From positions 72,694 through 136,693 of the forward strand of contig CAVWDE010000014.1 in assembly GCA_963753685.1 (NCBI GenBank): DNA of 64,000 nt, read 5' to 3'. The stretch is from DATAOG01 sp963753685. Its GTDB lineage: Bacteria; Pseudomonadota; Alphaproteobacteria; Geminicoccales; Geminicoccaceae. Shown here piece after piece: positions 1 through 8,952 of the stretch. A model generated the notes under the pieces. The model saw nothing but the letters and a program-made list of their open reading frames with translations. It ran no database searches and was not told where the DNA came from. The position numbers were made by a program, and so were the translations under genes. Position 1 is the stretch's first letter; each line of letters opens with the position of its first letter.

Positions 1-1079
1 CCGCGCACGGCCGCGATCTCCTGGGTCCCGACCGCGAGCACCGAGATGCCGGCGGCGTAAAAGCAGAAGGACTTGGCGAGCGCATGGGCGGTGATCTGAT
101 AGGCCGCACCGAGATGGGCAGCACCGCCGCCGAGCCCGACCGCGACCAGGATGATCCCCATGTGCTCGACCGTCGAGAAGGCGAACATGCGCTTGTAGTC
201 GCGCACATGGATCAGGAGCAGCGCCGCGACCCCGACCGAGATCAGGCCAAACACGATGAACCAGCTGCGCACGTTGGCGATCCCCGCGGCCTCGAGCGCG
301 GGAAACAGCCGGAGGATCATGTACAGAACGGTCGTGGTCTCGACGCCTGAGAGCAGCGCGCAGATCGAGGCCGGCGCCTGGCTGTGGGCATCGGGCAGCC
401 AGGTATGCATGGGCACGAGCCCGGCCTTGGTGCCGAACCCGACCAGGATCAAAAGGAAGCCGGTCCAGAGCAGTGCTTGCGGCATCTTGGGCGCGGCCGC
501 GACCAGCCCGGCCCAGGTGAACGGGCCATCGCCCGCGGTGCGGGTCGCCCAATAGAGGATCAGAATGCCGAGCAGCGCCAGGATCGCGCCGAGCGTGGTC
601 AGGACGACGTATTTCCAGGCCGCCTCGAGCGCCTCCGGCGTGTCCTCGTAGCCGACCAGAAACGCCGAGAGCAGCGTGGTCAGCGAGACCGCAATCCACA
701 TCAGCGCGATCTGCGCGACCATCGGCACGGCGAGCATGGAGAGCAGGAACAGGTTGAAGAGCGCGTAGTAGCGGCGCGCGTCGCGGCGATCGTCGTGGTG
801 CCCGCGGGCACCCAGATAGCCGGTCGAGAACAACGCCGCGGTGGTGCCGACGAACGCGACCAGGAGCAGCACGAGGGCGCCCAGCGCATCCGCGCTCAAG
901 AGGCCCGCAAGCCCGGTCATCGGGCCGGAGCCGACGATCGTCGCGGCGATCGCAAGCGCGAGCACCAGGGCCAAAGCACTCGCCGCCAGGGTGATCGCGG
1001 CCGCGTAGCGAGCCAATGCCGGATGCAGCACCAGACCCGCGGCGAGCGCCGGGACGAGGAGCACGGCGGTGAGCTCCAT
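1..1079 (-). CDS. hyfF: Hydrogenase-4 subunit F-like proton-pumping membrane subunit (partial)
   Basis: This is a multi-spanning membrane protein of the NuoL/M/N and Mrp antiporter family. In hydrogenase-4-type and complex I-like enzymes it forms part of the proton-translocating membrane arm. About 359 codons are present from an ATG at 1079, and the C-terminus lies beyond the left edge. The start follows the hyfE stop by 8 bp. Visible family marks are a run of hydrophobic helices and the GFGTKAGLVPMHTWLPDAHS segment near residue 230, with the conserved channel lysine and the histidine before the broken helix. The neighbouring hyfE and hyfC-like genes point to HyfF rather than NuoN. No hydrophilic hydrogenase subunit is in the window, so the electron donor and acceptor are unknown. 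Confidence 0.85.
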   Translation of the reverse strand, partial: MELTAVLLVPALAAGLVLHPALARYAAAITLAASALALVLALAIAATIVGSGPMTGLAGLLSADALGALVLLLVAFVGTTAALFSTGYLGARGHHDDRRDARRYYALFNLFLLSMLAVPMVAQIALMWIAVSLTTLLSAFLVGYEDTPEALEAAWKYVVLTTLGAILALLGILILYWATRTAGDGPFTWAGLVAAAPKMPQALLWTGFLLILVGFGTKAGLVPMHTWLPDAHSQAPASICALLSGVETTTVLYMILRLFPALEAAGIANVRSWFIVFGLISVGVAALLLIHVRDYKRMFAFSTVEHMGIILVAVGLGGGAAHLGAAYQITAHALAKSFCFYAAGISVLAVGTQEIAAVR

Positions 1080-1087
1080 GGGCCCGC

Positions 1088-1765
1088 CTACTCCTCGCGC
1101 AAGGCGGCCAGCAGGCCGACCGAGGTGTCGCCGACCCGCTCGTGGATGCGGCGGATCAGGAGCCCGATCACCAGGGTCACCACGGGCACGTCGAACGCGG
1201 CTGCGAGCTCGGCGATCACCGGCAGATCGAACGCGATCGCCACGGCCGCGAAGAACACCCCGTTCTCCATCGCGAGCAGGCCGAGCAGCTGCGAGAGCGC
1301 CTCGCGCCGGACCGCGATGGTGTAGGCGCCGAGCAGCAGCGCCGCGACCCCGATCGGCAGGTTGATGCGCACGAACGGCCCGGGCGCGGCGCTGACCATC
1401 GGCGCGACGATCAGGTACGCGAACAGGGTCAGGCCGGCGCCGATCAGGAGCGAGGTCGGGATGTTCATGACCTGGACGATCTCGCGGCGGCCGTAAATCT
1501 CGCCGCGCACCGTGCGCCGCAGCAGCCAGGGAATCGCCAGCACCTTGGTCGCGAAGGTGATCACGGCGACCGCCGCCAGATGCGGCGAGCCGAGTGCTGT
1601 CGCGAGCAGCGCGGCCGAGGCCACCAGCAGCAACGCCTGGAGCACGAACAGGCGGACGCAGGCGAGCATCTGCCGGGTCGCGACGATCGCGAAGGCGGCG
1701 AGCAGGAACAGGCCGCCGACCAGCGCGTCGAGATGCACCAGTACGGGCGAGATCGGCTCGGCCAT
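1088..1765 (-). CDS. hyfE: Hydrogenase-4 component E-like membrane protein
   Basis: The 225-residue hydrophobic protein is close to the usual length of HyfE (about 216). It has around six predicted membrane helices. The C-terminal part contains LLAMENGVFFAA, which resembles the glutamate-bearing helix of NuoK and fits the view that HyfE is NuoK-related. It would sit in the membrane arm between the NuoH-like and antiporter-like subunits. It follows the hyfC-like gene by 3 bp and precedes hyfF by 8 bp, so the three are surely co-transcribed. Nothing in the sequence shows the substrate of the complex. Confidence 0.85.
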   Translation of the reverse strand: MAEPISPVLVHLDALVGGLFLLAAFAIVATRQMLACVRLFVLQALLLVASAALLATALGSPHLAAVAVITFATKVLAIPWLLRRTVRGEIYGRREIVQVMNIPTSLLIGAGLTLFAYLIVAPMVSAAPGPFVRINLPIGVAALLLGAYTIAVRREALSQLLGLLAMENGVFFAAVAIAFDLPVIAELAAAFDVPVVTLVIGLLIRRIHERVGDTSVGLLAALREE

Positions 1766-1768
1766 GCC

Positions 1769-2719
1769 CTAGATCCCCGACAGCCTGGTGATCATGGCCA
1801 CGACCGAGGTGACGAAGGCGGCGCCGATGAACTCGGTGATCCGGAACAATCGAAGCTTGGCGAGCGACGATTCGATCATCACCAGCACCACCACGAACAG
1901 CAGGATTTTCGCCAATATCAGCGGGATCGCCAGCAGCACCGCCGCGAGCGACTGCGAGCCCGCCAGTCCCCAGGGGGTCACCAGCACGTTCATGAAGATG
2001 CAGACCAGCACGAAAAACTTCATGGCGCCGGCCCATTTCATCAGGGCGGCGCCGCGGCCGGAATATTCCAGCGACTTGGACTTGTCGATCATGGCGAGCT
2101 CGAAATGCCCGGACGGGCTGTCGACCGGGATCCGACCGTCCTCGGCCAGGATCAGCATCAGGAACGCCAGCATGACGAGCACGTGCGACGGCTCGAAAAA
2201 GTTGCTGAGCGGCGTCACCCACACTTTTTGCACGATGTAGGGAATGGTCGAGCCGGCGACGAACGAGACCGTGAAGAACACGATGATGAACACCGGCTCG
2301 GCGAGGAAGCCCACCATGCGCGTGCGGCTGGCGCCCATCGGGCCATAGGGATTGCCGGTGTCGACCGCGGCGAGCGTGGCGAAGAAGCCGCCGAGCGCCA
2401 GGATGAAGCCGCCGCCCAGCATGTCGCCCATGAAGGCGAAGAACAGAGGGTAGCTGGTCAGCACCGGGATCAGCAGAGCGACGAACACCGGCGTCACGAA
2501 GGCCAGATACGGCGCCGCCCGGAAGATCCAGGAGCTGTGCTCGGAGACGATCTCGTCCTTGTGCAACAGCTTCCAGAGGTCGCGATAGGGCTGGAAGATG
2601 CTGGGGCCGCGCTTGGACTGCACGATCTCCTTGAGGCGACTGAGGACACCTTCCGCCAACGGCGCGAAAGCGATCACCACCAAGGCCTGGAGCAGGTTGT
2701 AGAGAATCCTCTCAGCCAC
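1769..2719 (-). CDS. hyfC: NuoH/HyfC-family respiratory complex I subunit 1-like protein
   Basis: This 316-residue integral membrane protein belongs to the NuoH/HycD/HyfC family, which anchors the hydrophilic arm to the membrane. Recognisable parts are the N-terminal PLAEGVLSRLKEIVQSKRGP stretch (NuoH-type ERK..G..Q.R.GP region), a central GNPYGPMGASRTRM loop, and the acidic RIPVDSPSGHFELAMIDKS loop matching the quinone-site loop of NuoH. The stop is TAG and hyfE follows after 3 bp. It is the first gene of the operon on this strand. A HyfB-like subunit, which often precedes it, is not found upstream. The promoter should lie between 2720 and 3170. Confidence 0.85.
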   Translation of the reverse strand: MAERILYNLLQALVVIAFAPLAEGVLSRLKEIVQSKRGPSIFQPYRDLWKLLHKDEIVSEHSSWIFRAAPYLAFVTPVFVALLIPVLTSYPLFFAFMGDMLGGGFILALGGFFATLAAVDTGNPYGPMGASRTRMVGFLAEPVFIIVFFTVSFVAGSTIPYIVQKVWVTPLSNFFEPSHVLVMLAFLMLILAEDGRIPVDSPSGHFELAMIDKSKSLEYSGRGAALMKWAGAMKFFVLVCIFMNVLVTPWGLAGSQSLAAVLLAIPLILAKILLFVVVLVMIESSLAKLRLFRITEFIGAAFVTSVVAMITRLSGI

Positions 2720-3170
2720 GGTCGCTACCCGCAGTTCCGGAGCGGAAACGGCGCCAACCGGGCAAGCCAGCTCGGAGGCCGGGTCCGCCGGGGATCAGCG
2801 GGGAATAGCGTGGGATCGTTCCGACCCAGCCGAACGGCTGCGGTCCGGGCCGTGACGCCCGACACCACACCTGAGCATCGCGCCGGGCGGATCGCAAACC
2901 AGCGGCGTCGTGATCGCCAGGGCCACTGCAACAGCCACACCCCTTCCGCCGACCAAACCCTACACACCATCCCTGCCGACCGGGATCAGCTCGGGACCAT
3001 GGTAGGAGTCATCAGCCCGGAAGGGCGCTTGCGGTGGACTCCATCACCCGTCAAGGCGACACCTACCCCGACGCGCCAAGTGACTAGCAGAGCGATGTGG
3101 TGATGACAAGCCCGGGCCGGTCGTGCCCGCGCAAACCGCCCCGACGCCGCGAGCTTCGTCGGCGAGCTGG
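2720..3170. other. Intergenic region upstream of the hyf-like operon
   Basis: These 451 bp lie between the first hyf gene and the end of the RidA gene. I see no convincing reading frame on either strand; open frames here have neither family features nor ribosome sites. It must carry the promoter of the hyf-like operon on the minus strand. I cannot assign -35/-10 elements with confidence, and no strong hairpin ends the RidA operon. Confidence 0.4.
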
Positions 3171-3602
3171 TCAAAGAGGCTTGTAGGCCATGACCTTCAT
3201 CTCGATGCGAAAGTCAAACATGAAGTCGGTGCGAAAGACTGAGCGGACCGGCCGATTGGTCTCGAAGTAGCCGGCGTAGATTCGATTGAGCTCGTGAAAG
3301 TCGCGCGGGTCGCGCAGCCACACCTGGCAGTCGATCACATCGGCCAGCGTGCAGCCGGCGAGGGCCAGGGAATCCTGCAGCACCTTGAAGGTGGCGTGGA
3401 CCTCTTCGGCGAAGGTCAGCGCCTGCAGCCGCGCGCCGGTGGAGACGACGCGGCCGTGCTCATCGTAGAGCGCCTCCTCGGGCGTGAAGACGCGGTCGCC
3501 CACGGCGCAGGTGATGACGAAATCGCCCGCGCGTACGGCGCGCGAGATCGGGAACGGCGGCGCCCCGCCAAAGAAGACGGCCTTGGCCTCGGTCTCCGCC
3601 AT
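3171..3602 (-). CDS. RidA family protein (enamine/imine deaminase-like)
   Basis: This 143-residue protein belongs to the Rid/YjgF/UK114 family, which hydrolyses reactive enamine or imine intermediates from amino-acid enzymes in the cytoplasm. Seen in the sequence are the family fold segments GDFVITCAVGD near residue 27, a central helix LQDSLALAGCTLADVIDCQV, and the C-terminal RTDFMFDFRIEMKVMAYK. The arginine that in active RidA binds the carboxylate is expected in an RxxV/A-type motif. Here RPVRSVFRTDF is nearby, so activity is uncertain. It is the last gene of an operon with a DadA-like oxidase (20-bp gap) and a D-threonine aldolase-like enzyme. A deaminase that removes imines left by amino-acid oxidation fits that context. 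The ATG at 3602 follows a purine-rich stretch. Confidence 0.88.
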   Translation of the reverse strand: MAETEAKAVFFGGAPPFPISRAVRAGDFVITCAVGDRVFTPEEALYDEHGRVVSTGARLQALTFAEEVHATFKVLQDSLALAGCTLADVIDCQVWLRDPRDFHELNRIYAGYFETNRPVRSVFRTDFMFDFRIEMKVMAYKPL

Positions 3603-3621
3603 GGTCGCCTCCCCTGCAAGC

Positions 3622-4887
3622 TCAGTCGTGGCTGTCGAGGGTCAGGCCGGTCATGTCGATCGCGGGCTGGCGGCCGGCGATCAGGTCGGCGACCGCCCGG
3701 CTCGAGCCGCAGGACATGGTCCAGCCGAGGTGGCCGTGGCCGGCATTGACGAACAGGTTTTTGAGCGGCGTCGGCCCGAGGTAGGGGTTGCCGGACGGCG
3801 CCATCGGCCTCAAGCCCCCCCAGAACAGCGCGGTGCTCGGGTCGTAGCACCGGGCGAACTCGGGAAACACGCCGATCACGTTGTCGACGATCGCCTGGCA
3901 GCGGGCGCGGTTCGGGGTTGCGTCGTAGCCGCCGATCTCGACCGAGCCCGAGCAGCGATAGCGGTCACCCAGCCGGATCAGGCCGAACAGCCGGGTGTCG
4001 TCGATGATCGGCACCTTGGGGCCGTCCGGCCAGCCGGCCGCCGGCACGGTCACGCTCACGCCCTTGGCCGGATAGATCGCGAGCCGGATCCCGAGCGGCC
4101 CTAGGAGCAGTGGCGTGAAGCTGCCCATGGCCGCGACATAAGTATCGGCGCTCATCGGGCCTTTGGACGTCTCGACCGCCTCGATCCGATCGCCGTTGCG
4201 GCGCAGCGACTTGATCTCGGTACCGTAGTGACGCCGGACGCCGAGCTTTGCCTCGCAATACTGGCCAAGGCCGGTCGTGAACTTGTGGCAGTCGCCGTGC
4301 TCGTCGGGCGGGAAGAACAGGCCGCCGGCCAGGCTGTCCCGGATGGGCGCCAGCGCCGGCTCGATCGCGACGCAGCGCCCTGGGTCCGCGACCTCGAAGA
4401 CCATGCCGTGCGGCCGCATCGCCTCGCATTCGGTGCGGTTCTGCTCGAGCGCCTCCGGCCTCGTATAGATCTTGAGCGTGCCCTTCTGCATCAGATCATA
4501 GTCGATCCCGGTCTCGGTCCGGATTTCCTCGACGCACTTCAAGGTATAGAACGAGAGCCGCAGATTGATCTGGGTGTGGCGGCGATAGCGCTCCGGCGTG
4601 CAGTTGCGCACGAAGGCGAGCCCCCAGCGCCACATCTTGGGCAGCGCGCTGTAGCGCAGGAGCATCGGGGCATCTTCCCGGCCCAGCCACTTCCAGATGT
4701 TGGCCGGCATGCCGGGGCGCGACCACGGCTCGGCCTCGCTGGTATGGAGCACGCCGCCATTGCCGAAGCTGGTCTCCAGCGCCGCACCGTCGCGGCGCTC
4801 GATCAGGTCGACCTCGTGACCGAGCTTGGCGAGATAGTAGGCGGTCGACGTACCGATCACGCCGCCGCCGAGGACGATCGTCTTCAT
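3622..4887 (-). CDS. FAD-dependent D-amino-acid dehydrogenase (DadA subfamily)
   Basis: The predicted 421-residue flavoprotein oxidatively deaminates a D-amino acid or similar amine and probably passes electrons to the respiratory chain. The N-terminal dinucleotide-binding motif VLGGGVIGTSTAYYLAKLGH and the acidic end of strand 2 (LIERR) are clear. The FGNGG motif follows near residue 45. The C-terminal NAGHGHLGWTMSCGSS block is typical of DadA. The start was set at ATG 4887, where it overlaps the stop of the upstream aldolase by 4 bp (ATGA). A longer open frame reaches 4995 but would run deep into that gene. RidA follows by 20 bp. The substrate is probably the product or precursor of the neighbouring PLP enzyme. 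Confidence 0.88.
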   Translation of the reverse strand: MKTIVLGGGVIGTSTAYYLAKLGHEVDLIERRDGAALETSFGNGGVLHTSEAEPWSRPGMPANIWKWLGREDAPMLLRYSALPKMWRWGLAFVRNCTPERYRRHTQINLRLSFYTLKCVEEIRTETGIDYDLMQKGTLKIYTRPEALEQNRTECEAMRPHGMVFEVADPGRCVAIEPALAPIRDSLAGGLFFPPDEHGDCHKFTTGLGQYCEAKLGVRRHYGTEIKSLRRNGDRIEAVETSKGPMSADTYVAAMGSFTPLLLGPLGIRLAIYPAKGVSVTVPAAGWPDGPKVPIIDDTRLFGLIRLGDRYRCSGSVEIGGYDATPNRARCQAIVDNVIGVFPEFARCYDPSTALFWGGLRPMAPSGNPYLGPTPLKNLFVNAGHGHLGWTMSCGSSRAVADLIAGRQPAIDMTGLTLDSHD

Positions 4888-6032
4888 GGGGCTCCGACTG
4901 GCTCGTAACCGCGGGCGTCGATCGGCCAGATCTCGACCAGGCGATCGCCGCGCATGACGTGGAAATGGTCGTGGAGGTTGACGGTCGGGTCGCAATGCGG
5001 CGCCACGAGACGGACCAGCTCGTTGACGCCGGGGCGCACCGCACCCTCGCCGTAGCGCAGGCCGCCGTGCTCGTCACCCATGAACTGATAGCTGACCGCC
5101 GACGCCGCGCCGCCCTGCACCAGGGCCGGACCGGCGTCGGTCGCCATGGCCTTGAACCCGGCGTCGATCACCGCGAGGCCCGGCTGATTGACGCTGATCA
5201 CCCGCGCTGCGATCGAGAGTGCCACCTCGAACGGCGAGCCGACGCCCTGCGCCAGCTCGATGGCACCATACTGCTTGTCCATGAACAGATACGAGCCTGG
5301 CTGGATCTCGGTGAAGGGCCCGTCCTCGAGGTCCAGCTGGTGGGTGCCGGTGCCGCCGCCGGTCACAATTGCCGGCGCCAGACCCTCGGCGCTCAGAGCA
5401 TCGAGAAACGCCTGCAGCCGGGCCCACTGCTCGATGGCCCTCGCCTTGCGGTCGGCGTAGGCCGGCACGTGCTGCAGATGTCCGTAGTAGGCCTGGACCC
5501 CCAGATAGCGGAGCTGCGGCAGGCCCGCGATCCGCCGGGCGAGCCGGCGCGCATCCTCGGGCCGGGTGACGCCGGTCCGCCCCTGCCCGACGTCGATCTC
5601 GACCAGGACGCCCAGCGGCTTTGCGGATGATGCTGCCGCCGCCAGGGCGTCGACACCGATGTCGCTGTCGGCGACCACGGCGAGGTCGCCTGTCACCGCG
5701 TGCGCCCGCAGGAGGCGCTCGACCATCGTGGGTGCGACGACCGGCGAGCTGACCAGGATGCCCGCAAGCCCGGCCGCCGCCATGACCTCGGCCTCGCGCA
5801 CAGTGGCGCAGCAGAGGCCAACAGCACCGGCCTCGAGCTGGCGTCTCGCGATCGCCGTGCACTTGTGCGCCTTGACGTGGGGCCGAAGCTGGCGCCCGTA
5901 GCGGCGGACCAGCGCCATCATCGCCCCGACATTGTGCTCGAACGCGTCGGCCTCGAGCAGCAGGCAGGGCGTCGCGAGCCGGGCGCGCGCGTCCGGCGCG
6001 CCGATCAGCGCGGCGTTGGCTGCACGCGCCAT
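4884..6032 (-). CDS. PLP-dependent D-threonine aldolase / D-3-hydroxyaspartate aldolase family protein
   Basis: This 382-residue enzyme has the fold-type III (alanine racemase-like) barrel of the DSD1/D-threonine aldolase family. It cleaves or dehydrates beta-hydroxy-D-amino acids using PLP and a divalent metal. The PLP lysine is in RPHVKAHKCT near residue 55. The TGGGTGTH motif lies mid-protein. The C-terminal metal-binding region contains APHCDPTVNLHD (His and Cys/Asp ligands). ATG 6032 was chosen; an in-frame TTG lies 12 bp upstream. It is the first gene of the aldolase-DadA-RidA operon and overlaps the next start by 4 bp. The promoter should lie between 6033 and 6340. Family members differ in substrate, so the exact reaction is open. 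Confidence 0.87.
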   Translation of the reverse strand: MARAANAALIGAPDARARLATPCLLLEADAFEHNVGAMMALVRRYGRQLRPHVKAHKCTAIARRQLEAGAVGLCCATVREAEVMAAAGLAGILVSSPVVAPTMVERLLRAHAVTGDLAVVADSDIGVDALAAAASSAKPLGVLVEIDVGQGRTGVTRPEDARRLARRIAGLPQLRYLGVQAYYGHLQHVPAYADRKARAIEQWARLQAFLDALSAEGLAPAIVTGGGTGTHQLDLEDGPFTEIQPGSYLFMDKQYGAIELAQGVGSPFEVALSIAARVISVNQPGLAVIDAGFKAMATDAGPALVQGGAASAVSYQFMGDEHGGLRYGEGAVRPGVNELVRLVAPHCDPTVNLHDHFHVMRGDRLVEIWPIDARGYEPVGAP

Positions 6033-6184
6033 CGGCTCAGCCAACGAAGCTCAGCCCGACGACCACGATCGCTCGCAACAACCGACCATCGCTGCCCTCC
6101 CGCATTCACTGGCGAGGATCGTAGATCGGCCGTGGGCGCCTATGCAAGCATCGACGCCGCCCGCCGTCCGGGACGGGTTCAACC

Positions 6185-6213
6185 TTGACAGGCGACACGG
6201 CCGCGAATGTGTT
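6185..6213 (+). promoter_or_regulatory. Possible sigma70-type promoter
   Basis: A perfect TTGACA at 6185-6190 is followed after 17 bp by TGTGTT at 6208-6213, in front of the secreted-protein gene starting at 6341. The -35 is strong and the -10 weak. This sits in the 308-bp divergent spacer that must also hold the promoter of the aldolase operon on the other strand. Confidence 0.35.
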
Positions 6214-6340
6214 ATTGTTGGCCTCGGCGGCCGCATCACGCCGACGCCGACACCGCCCCTTTCCGATGACTCGCTGGTCGCGGTGCGGGCTCTGGACCGT
6301 GGCGGGTATCGACATCTCGAGCGCCCGGACGAGTTCGATC

Positions 6341-7126
6341 ATGCACCGGCTGACGATCCTTTGGTCTATCTCCGTCACCCTCGTGCTCGTGGTCAGGTCG
6401 GCTGCCGCCGCGTCACCGCCTGCCGTCTCGAGCGCATCGCCTCTCACGGACCGGGCCGCGATCACGGCATCGGCGCCGGCGGGGGCGATCGGCGCGTTGC
6501 CCGTGGGGGCCATTCTGCCCGCGAGCGATACGCCGCGGCTCACCGCGATGGCGACGATCGCATCCGCAGCGCCCGACGCGGGCGCCGCAGCCGCGCCGGC
6601 CGCGGCGGCCACGTCGTCAGCGATGGCCTCGGTGGCGCCGGTCGTGACCGCGGCCGCCGCCGCCGCAGGACGCCATGCCGACCCGCAGCTCGAGGCCTTG
6701 CTGCCGACCACGCTGGGCGGCGTGGCGCTGACCATCGAGAGCCAGGCCGGTGCGGATCTCGCGACCAAGAGCGCAGCCTTCGATGCCTTCCTCAAGAGCC
6801 TGGGCAGGACCCGGGCCGACTTTTCGCTCGCGAGCGCCTATTCCCAGGGCGGCGGGCTCAAGGCCGAGGTGGGTGCCTGGCGCGTCAAGGGCGCCGACCC
6901 GGCGCGCCTGCTGCCGGGCCTCAGGAAGGCCGTCCAGGCCTCCAGCACGACGCCCCTGACCGTGGCCCAGGCGACCGTCGCCGGCCGCGCGGTGACCCGG
7001 ATCGGCGACCCGGGTCAGCTGACCCAGGGACCGCTCTACGTCTTCGTGCGCGGCGACACGCTCCTGTTCGTGCAGACCCCTGAGCGCGCGCTTGCCGAAG
7101 AGGCGATGGGCAAGCTGCCGGAGTAA
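6341..7126 (+). CDS. Hypothetical secreted alanine-rich protein
   Basis: I do not recognise this 261-residue protein. From ATG 6341 it has a likely Sec signal peptide (LTILWSISVTLVLVVRSAAAAS, about residues 4-25), then about 80 residues of low-complexity Ala/Pro/Ser sequence. A more ordinary folded domain of about 150 residues follows. It begins HADPQLEALLPTTLGGV and ends with GDTLLFVQTPERALAEEAMGKLPE. The frame is open upstream to 6185, but those codons lack protein character. It stands alone, divergent from the aldolase operon and convergent with an SDR gene 19 bp away. A periplasmic or surface role is the only inference the sequence supports. Confidence 0.6.
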   Translation: MHRLTILWSISVTLVLVVRSAAAASPPAVSSASPLTDRAAITASAPAGAIGALPVGAILPASDTPRLTAMATIASAAPDAGAAAAPAAAATSSAMASVAPVVTAAAAAAGRHADPQLEALLPTTLGGVALTIESQAGADLATKSAAFDAFLKSLGRTRADFSLASAYSQGGGLKAEVGAWRVKGADPARLLPGLRKAVQASSTTPLTVAQATVAGRAVTRIGDPGQLTQGPLYVFVRGDTLLFVQTPERALAEEAMGKLPE

Positions 7127-7145
7127 GGCTCGCGGCGGCTCGCAC

Positions 7146-7913
7146 TCACAGCTCGGCGTTGACGATGAACCCGGCGTCCACCAGGAGCGTCGCCGAGGTC
7201 ACGTAGCTGGCGTCGTCCGAGAGCAGGAAGGCGATCGTCGCCGCGAGCTCGGACGGGTCCGCGATCCGCTGCAGGGCGATCCGTTCCAGGTAGTACTTCA
7301 TCACCTCGGGCATGTCGAACATGGGCGCGCTCATGTTGGTCTTGACGGCGCCCGGCTCGACCACGTTGACGCGAATGCCCTGCTTGCCGAGCACCGCGCC
7401 CAGCGCCTTGCCCAGCATGCTGATGGCGCCCTTGGTGCCGCAATAGGCAACCTGTTCCGGGGAGCCGACGTGCGCCGAGATCGAGCTCACCATGACGATG
7501 GCGCCGCCGTGGCCCTCGGCGACCATCTGCTTGGCCGCCTCGGTGCACACGACCCACGTGCCGCGCACATTGGTCTCGAACAGCCGGTCGAAGTCCTCGA
7601 TCGCGGTCGCGTCCCAGGTCATGAAGGGGTTGATCGCGGCGTTCGAGACGACATAGTCGAGGCGCCCGCCGCGCCTGGCCACCTCCTGCACCATGGCCTT
7701 GACCGCGTCCGGGTCGCGCATGTCGGCGACCACCGGAAAGGCCTCGCCGCCCGCCTCCTTGACCAGCCGCAGCGTCTCGCTCGGATCGCCGGTCGGGCGC
7801 TGGTTGACGCCGACCAAGGCGCCTTCGGCGGCGAGACGTACCGCAGTCGCCCGCCCGATGCCGTTGGTCGCGCCGGTGACCAGAGCGACCTTGCCTGCAA
7901 ATCGCCGTTCCAT
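7146..7913 (-). CDS. SDR family NAD(P)-dependent oxidoreductase
   Basis: This 255-residue classical short-chain dehydrogenase has the cofactor motif VTGATNGIGRATAVRLAAEG at residues 11-30. It has the SNAA motif near residue 90 (usual NNAG), the catalytic Ser in MVSSISAHVGS and the YCGTK Tyr/Lys pair. Length is typical. It is the last gene of the operon that starts with the sugar ABC transporter at 13711 and includes a cyclase-family hydrolase 28 bp upstream. An inferred role is oxidation of an imported sugar, polyol or its lactone-derived product. The substrate cannot be read from sequence. Confidence 0.9.
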   Translation of the reverse strand: MERRFAGKVALVTGATNGIGRATAVRLAAEGALVGVNQRPTGDPSETLRLVKEAGGEAFPVVADMRDPDAVKAMVQEVARRGGRLDYVVSNAAINPFMTWDATAIEDFDRLFETNVRGTWVVCTEAAKQMVAEGHGGAIVMVSSISAHVGSPEQVAYCGTKGAISMLGKALGAVLGKQGIRVNVVEPGAVKTNMSAPMFDMPEVMKYYLERIALQRIADPSELAATIAFLLSDDASYVTSATLLVDAGFIVNAEL

Positions 7914-7941
7914 GATCTTCTCCCACCTGGCCTCGTGCGGC

Positions 7942-8901
7942 TCAGAACATGGCGATCGGGTTCCAGGGCGAGCCCGTGGCCCCAGGCAGGCGAAGCGGCA
8001 GGCCGACGACCATGAACTCGAAGCGTTTTTCCTCTGCGCAGGCCTTCGCCAGGTCCTCGAGCTGCAGGCTGTCCGAGACCAGCATGCCCATGGCCGTCAG
8101 CTGCAGCGGATGGATCGGGTAGGGCATGTCCTCGACGTTGCTCGGCACCGTCTCGCCGTCGCCATCGGGCAGGAAGGCCGCAATTTTGCGCTCGTGCATC
8201 CAGGGCACGGTGTCGACGTGCAGCCCGGCCTTGCCTTCGCCCGCGGGCGGGTACTCGTTGCTCCAGGCGCCCAGTGCCAGCCGCCTGGCATGGTGGCCGG
8301 TGCGGAACACCAGGATGTCGCCCTCGCCGAGCCGGACGCCTTCCTCGGCCTCGATCGCCTCGATCTCCTTCCGGGTCACGGCCTCGCCGGGCTCGAGCCA
8401 GTCGACGCCGCGGTGGCGGGCCGCGTCCAGCAGCACGCCGCGCCCGACGATGCCGTTCGCATAAGCCGCGATGCTGCCCCACTCCGAGCCGCGCGAGGTC
8501 AGCAGCGCCGCGGGCTTGCCATTGTAGAGCTGGCCTTTGTAGGCGACGTGGTTCAGCGCATCGACGTGGGTGTGACAGTCCCCGTGGCTGGCCATCCCGA
8601 GAAAACACATGCCGAACGACAGGCCGCTCGCGCTGATCGGGATGTCGTGCATCAGCGACATCAGGTGCACGGCGGGGTTCGGGTTGTCGGGCCCGGCCGC
8701 CTTGTTGATCGGGATCGCCATCGACACGGTGCGCCCGCTCTTCACCAGAGCAGCGGCGGCGGCCACCTTGTCGGGGGTGATGTAGTTGAGCGTGCCGAGC
8801 TCGTCGTCGGGCCCCCAGCGCCCCCAGTTCTTGACCGCCTCGAACATGGCGTCGAAGGCCGCCAGGGTGACCGGAGCGGGCGGGGTCAGGGTTCGGGTCA
8901 T
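7942..8901 (-). CDS. Cyclase family protein (metal-dependent hydrolase, kynurenine formamidase-like fold)
   Basis: This 319-residue protein belongs to the cyclase family (kynurenine formamidase fold), metal-dependent hydrolases acting on amides, esters or lactones. The metal-binding motif is seen as GDCHTHVDALNH near residue 108, corresponding to the family HxGTHxDxPxH pattern. A later FRTGHHARR segment fits the second active-site block. It lies between the binding-protein gene and the SDR gene of a sugar ABC operon. Lactone hydrolysis before or after oxidation is therefore plausible but unproven. The ATG at 8901 starts about 100 bp after the binding-protein stop, with a hairpin in between. 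Confidence 0.85.
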   Translation of the reverse strand: MTRTLTPPAPVTLAAFDAMFEAVKNWGRWGPDDELGTLNYITPDKVAAAAALVKSGRTVSMAIPINKAAGPDNPNPAVHLMSLMHDIPISASGLSFGMCFLGMASHGDCHTHVDALNHVAYKGQLYNGKPAALLTSRGSEWGSIAAYANGIVGRGVLLDAARHRGVDWLEPGEAVTRKEIEAIEAEEGVRLGEGDILVFRTGHHARRLALGAWSNEYPPAGEGKAGLHVDTVPWMHERKIAAFLPDGDGETVPSNVEDMPYPIHPLQLTAMGMLVSDSLQLEDLAKACAEEKRFEFMVVGLPLRLPGATGSPWNPIAMF

Positions 8902-8952
8902 CGTCCGGGGCCTCTACCTTTGAGCGCGTGCGCTGCCGTCGTTGGTGAGCTA

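Noticed and set aside
1142..3103. A 653-codon plus-strand open frame opposite the hyf-like genes
   Set aside because: It is antisense to two clear membrane-protein genes, is full of His/Gln/Arg/Asp low-complexity text, and arises from high-GC codon bias.
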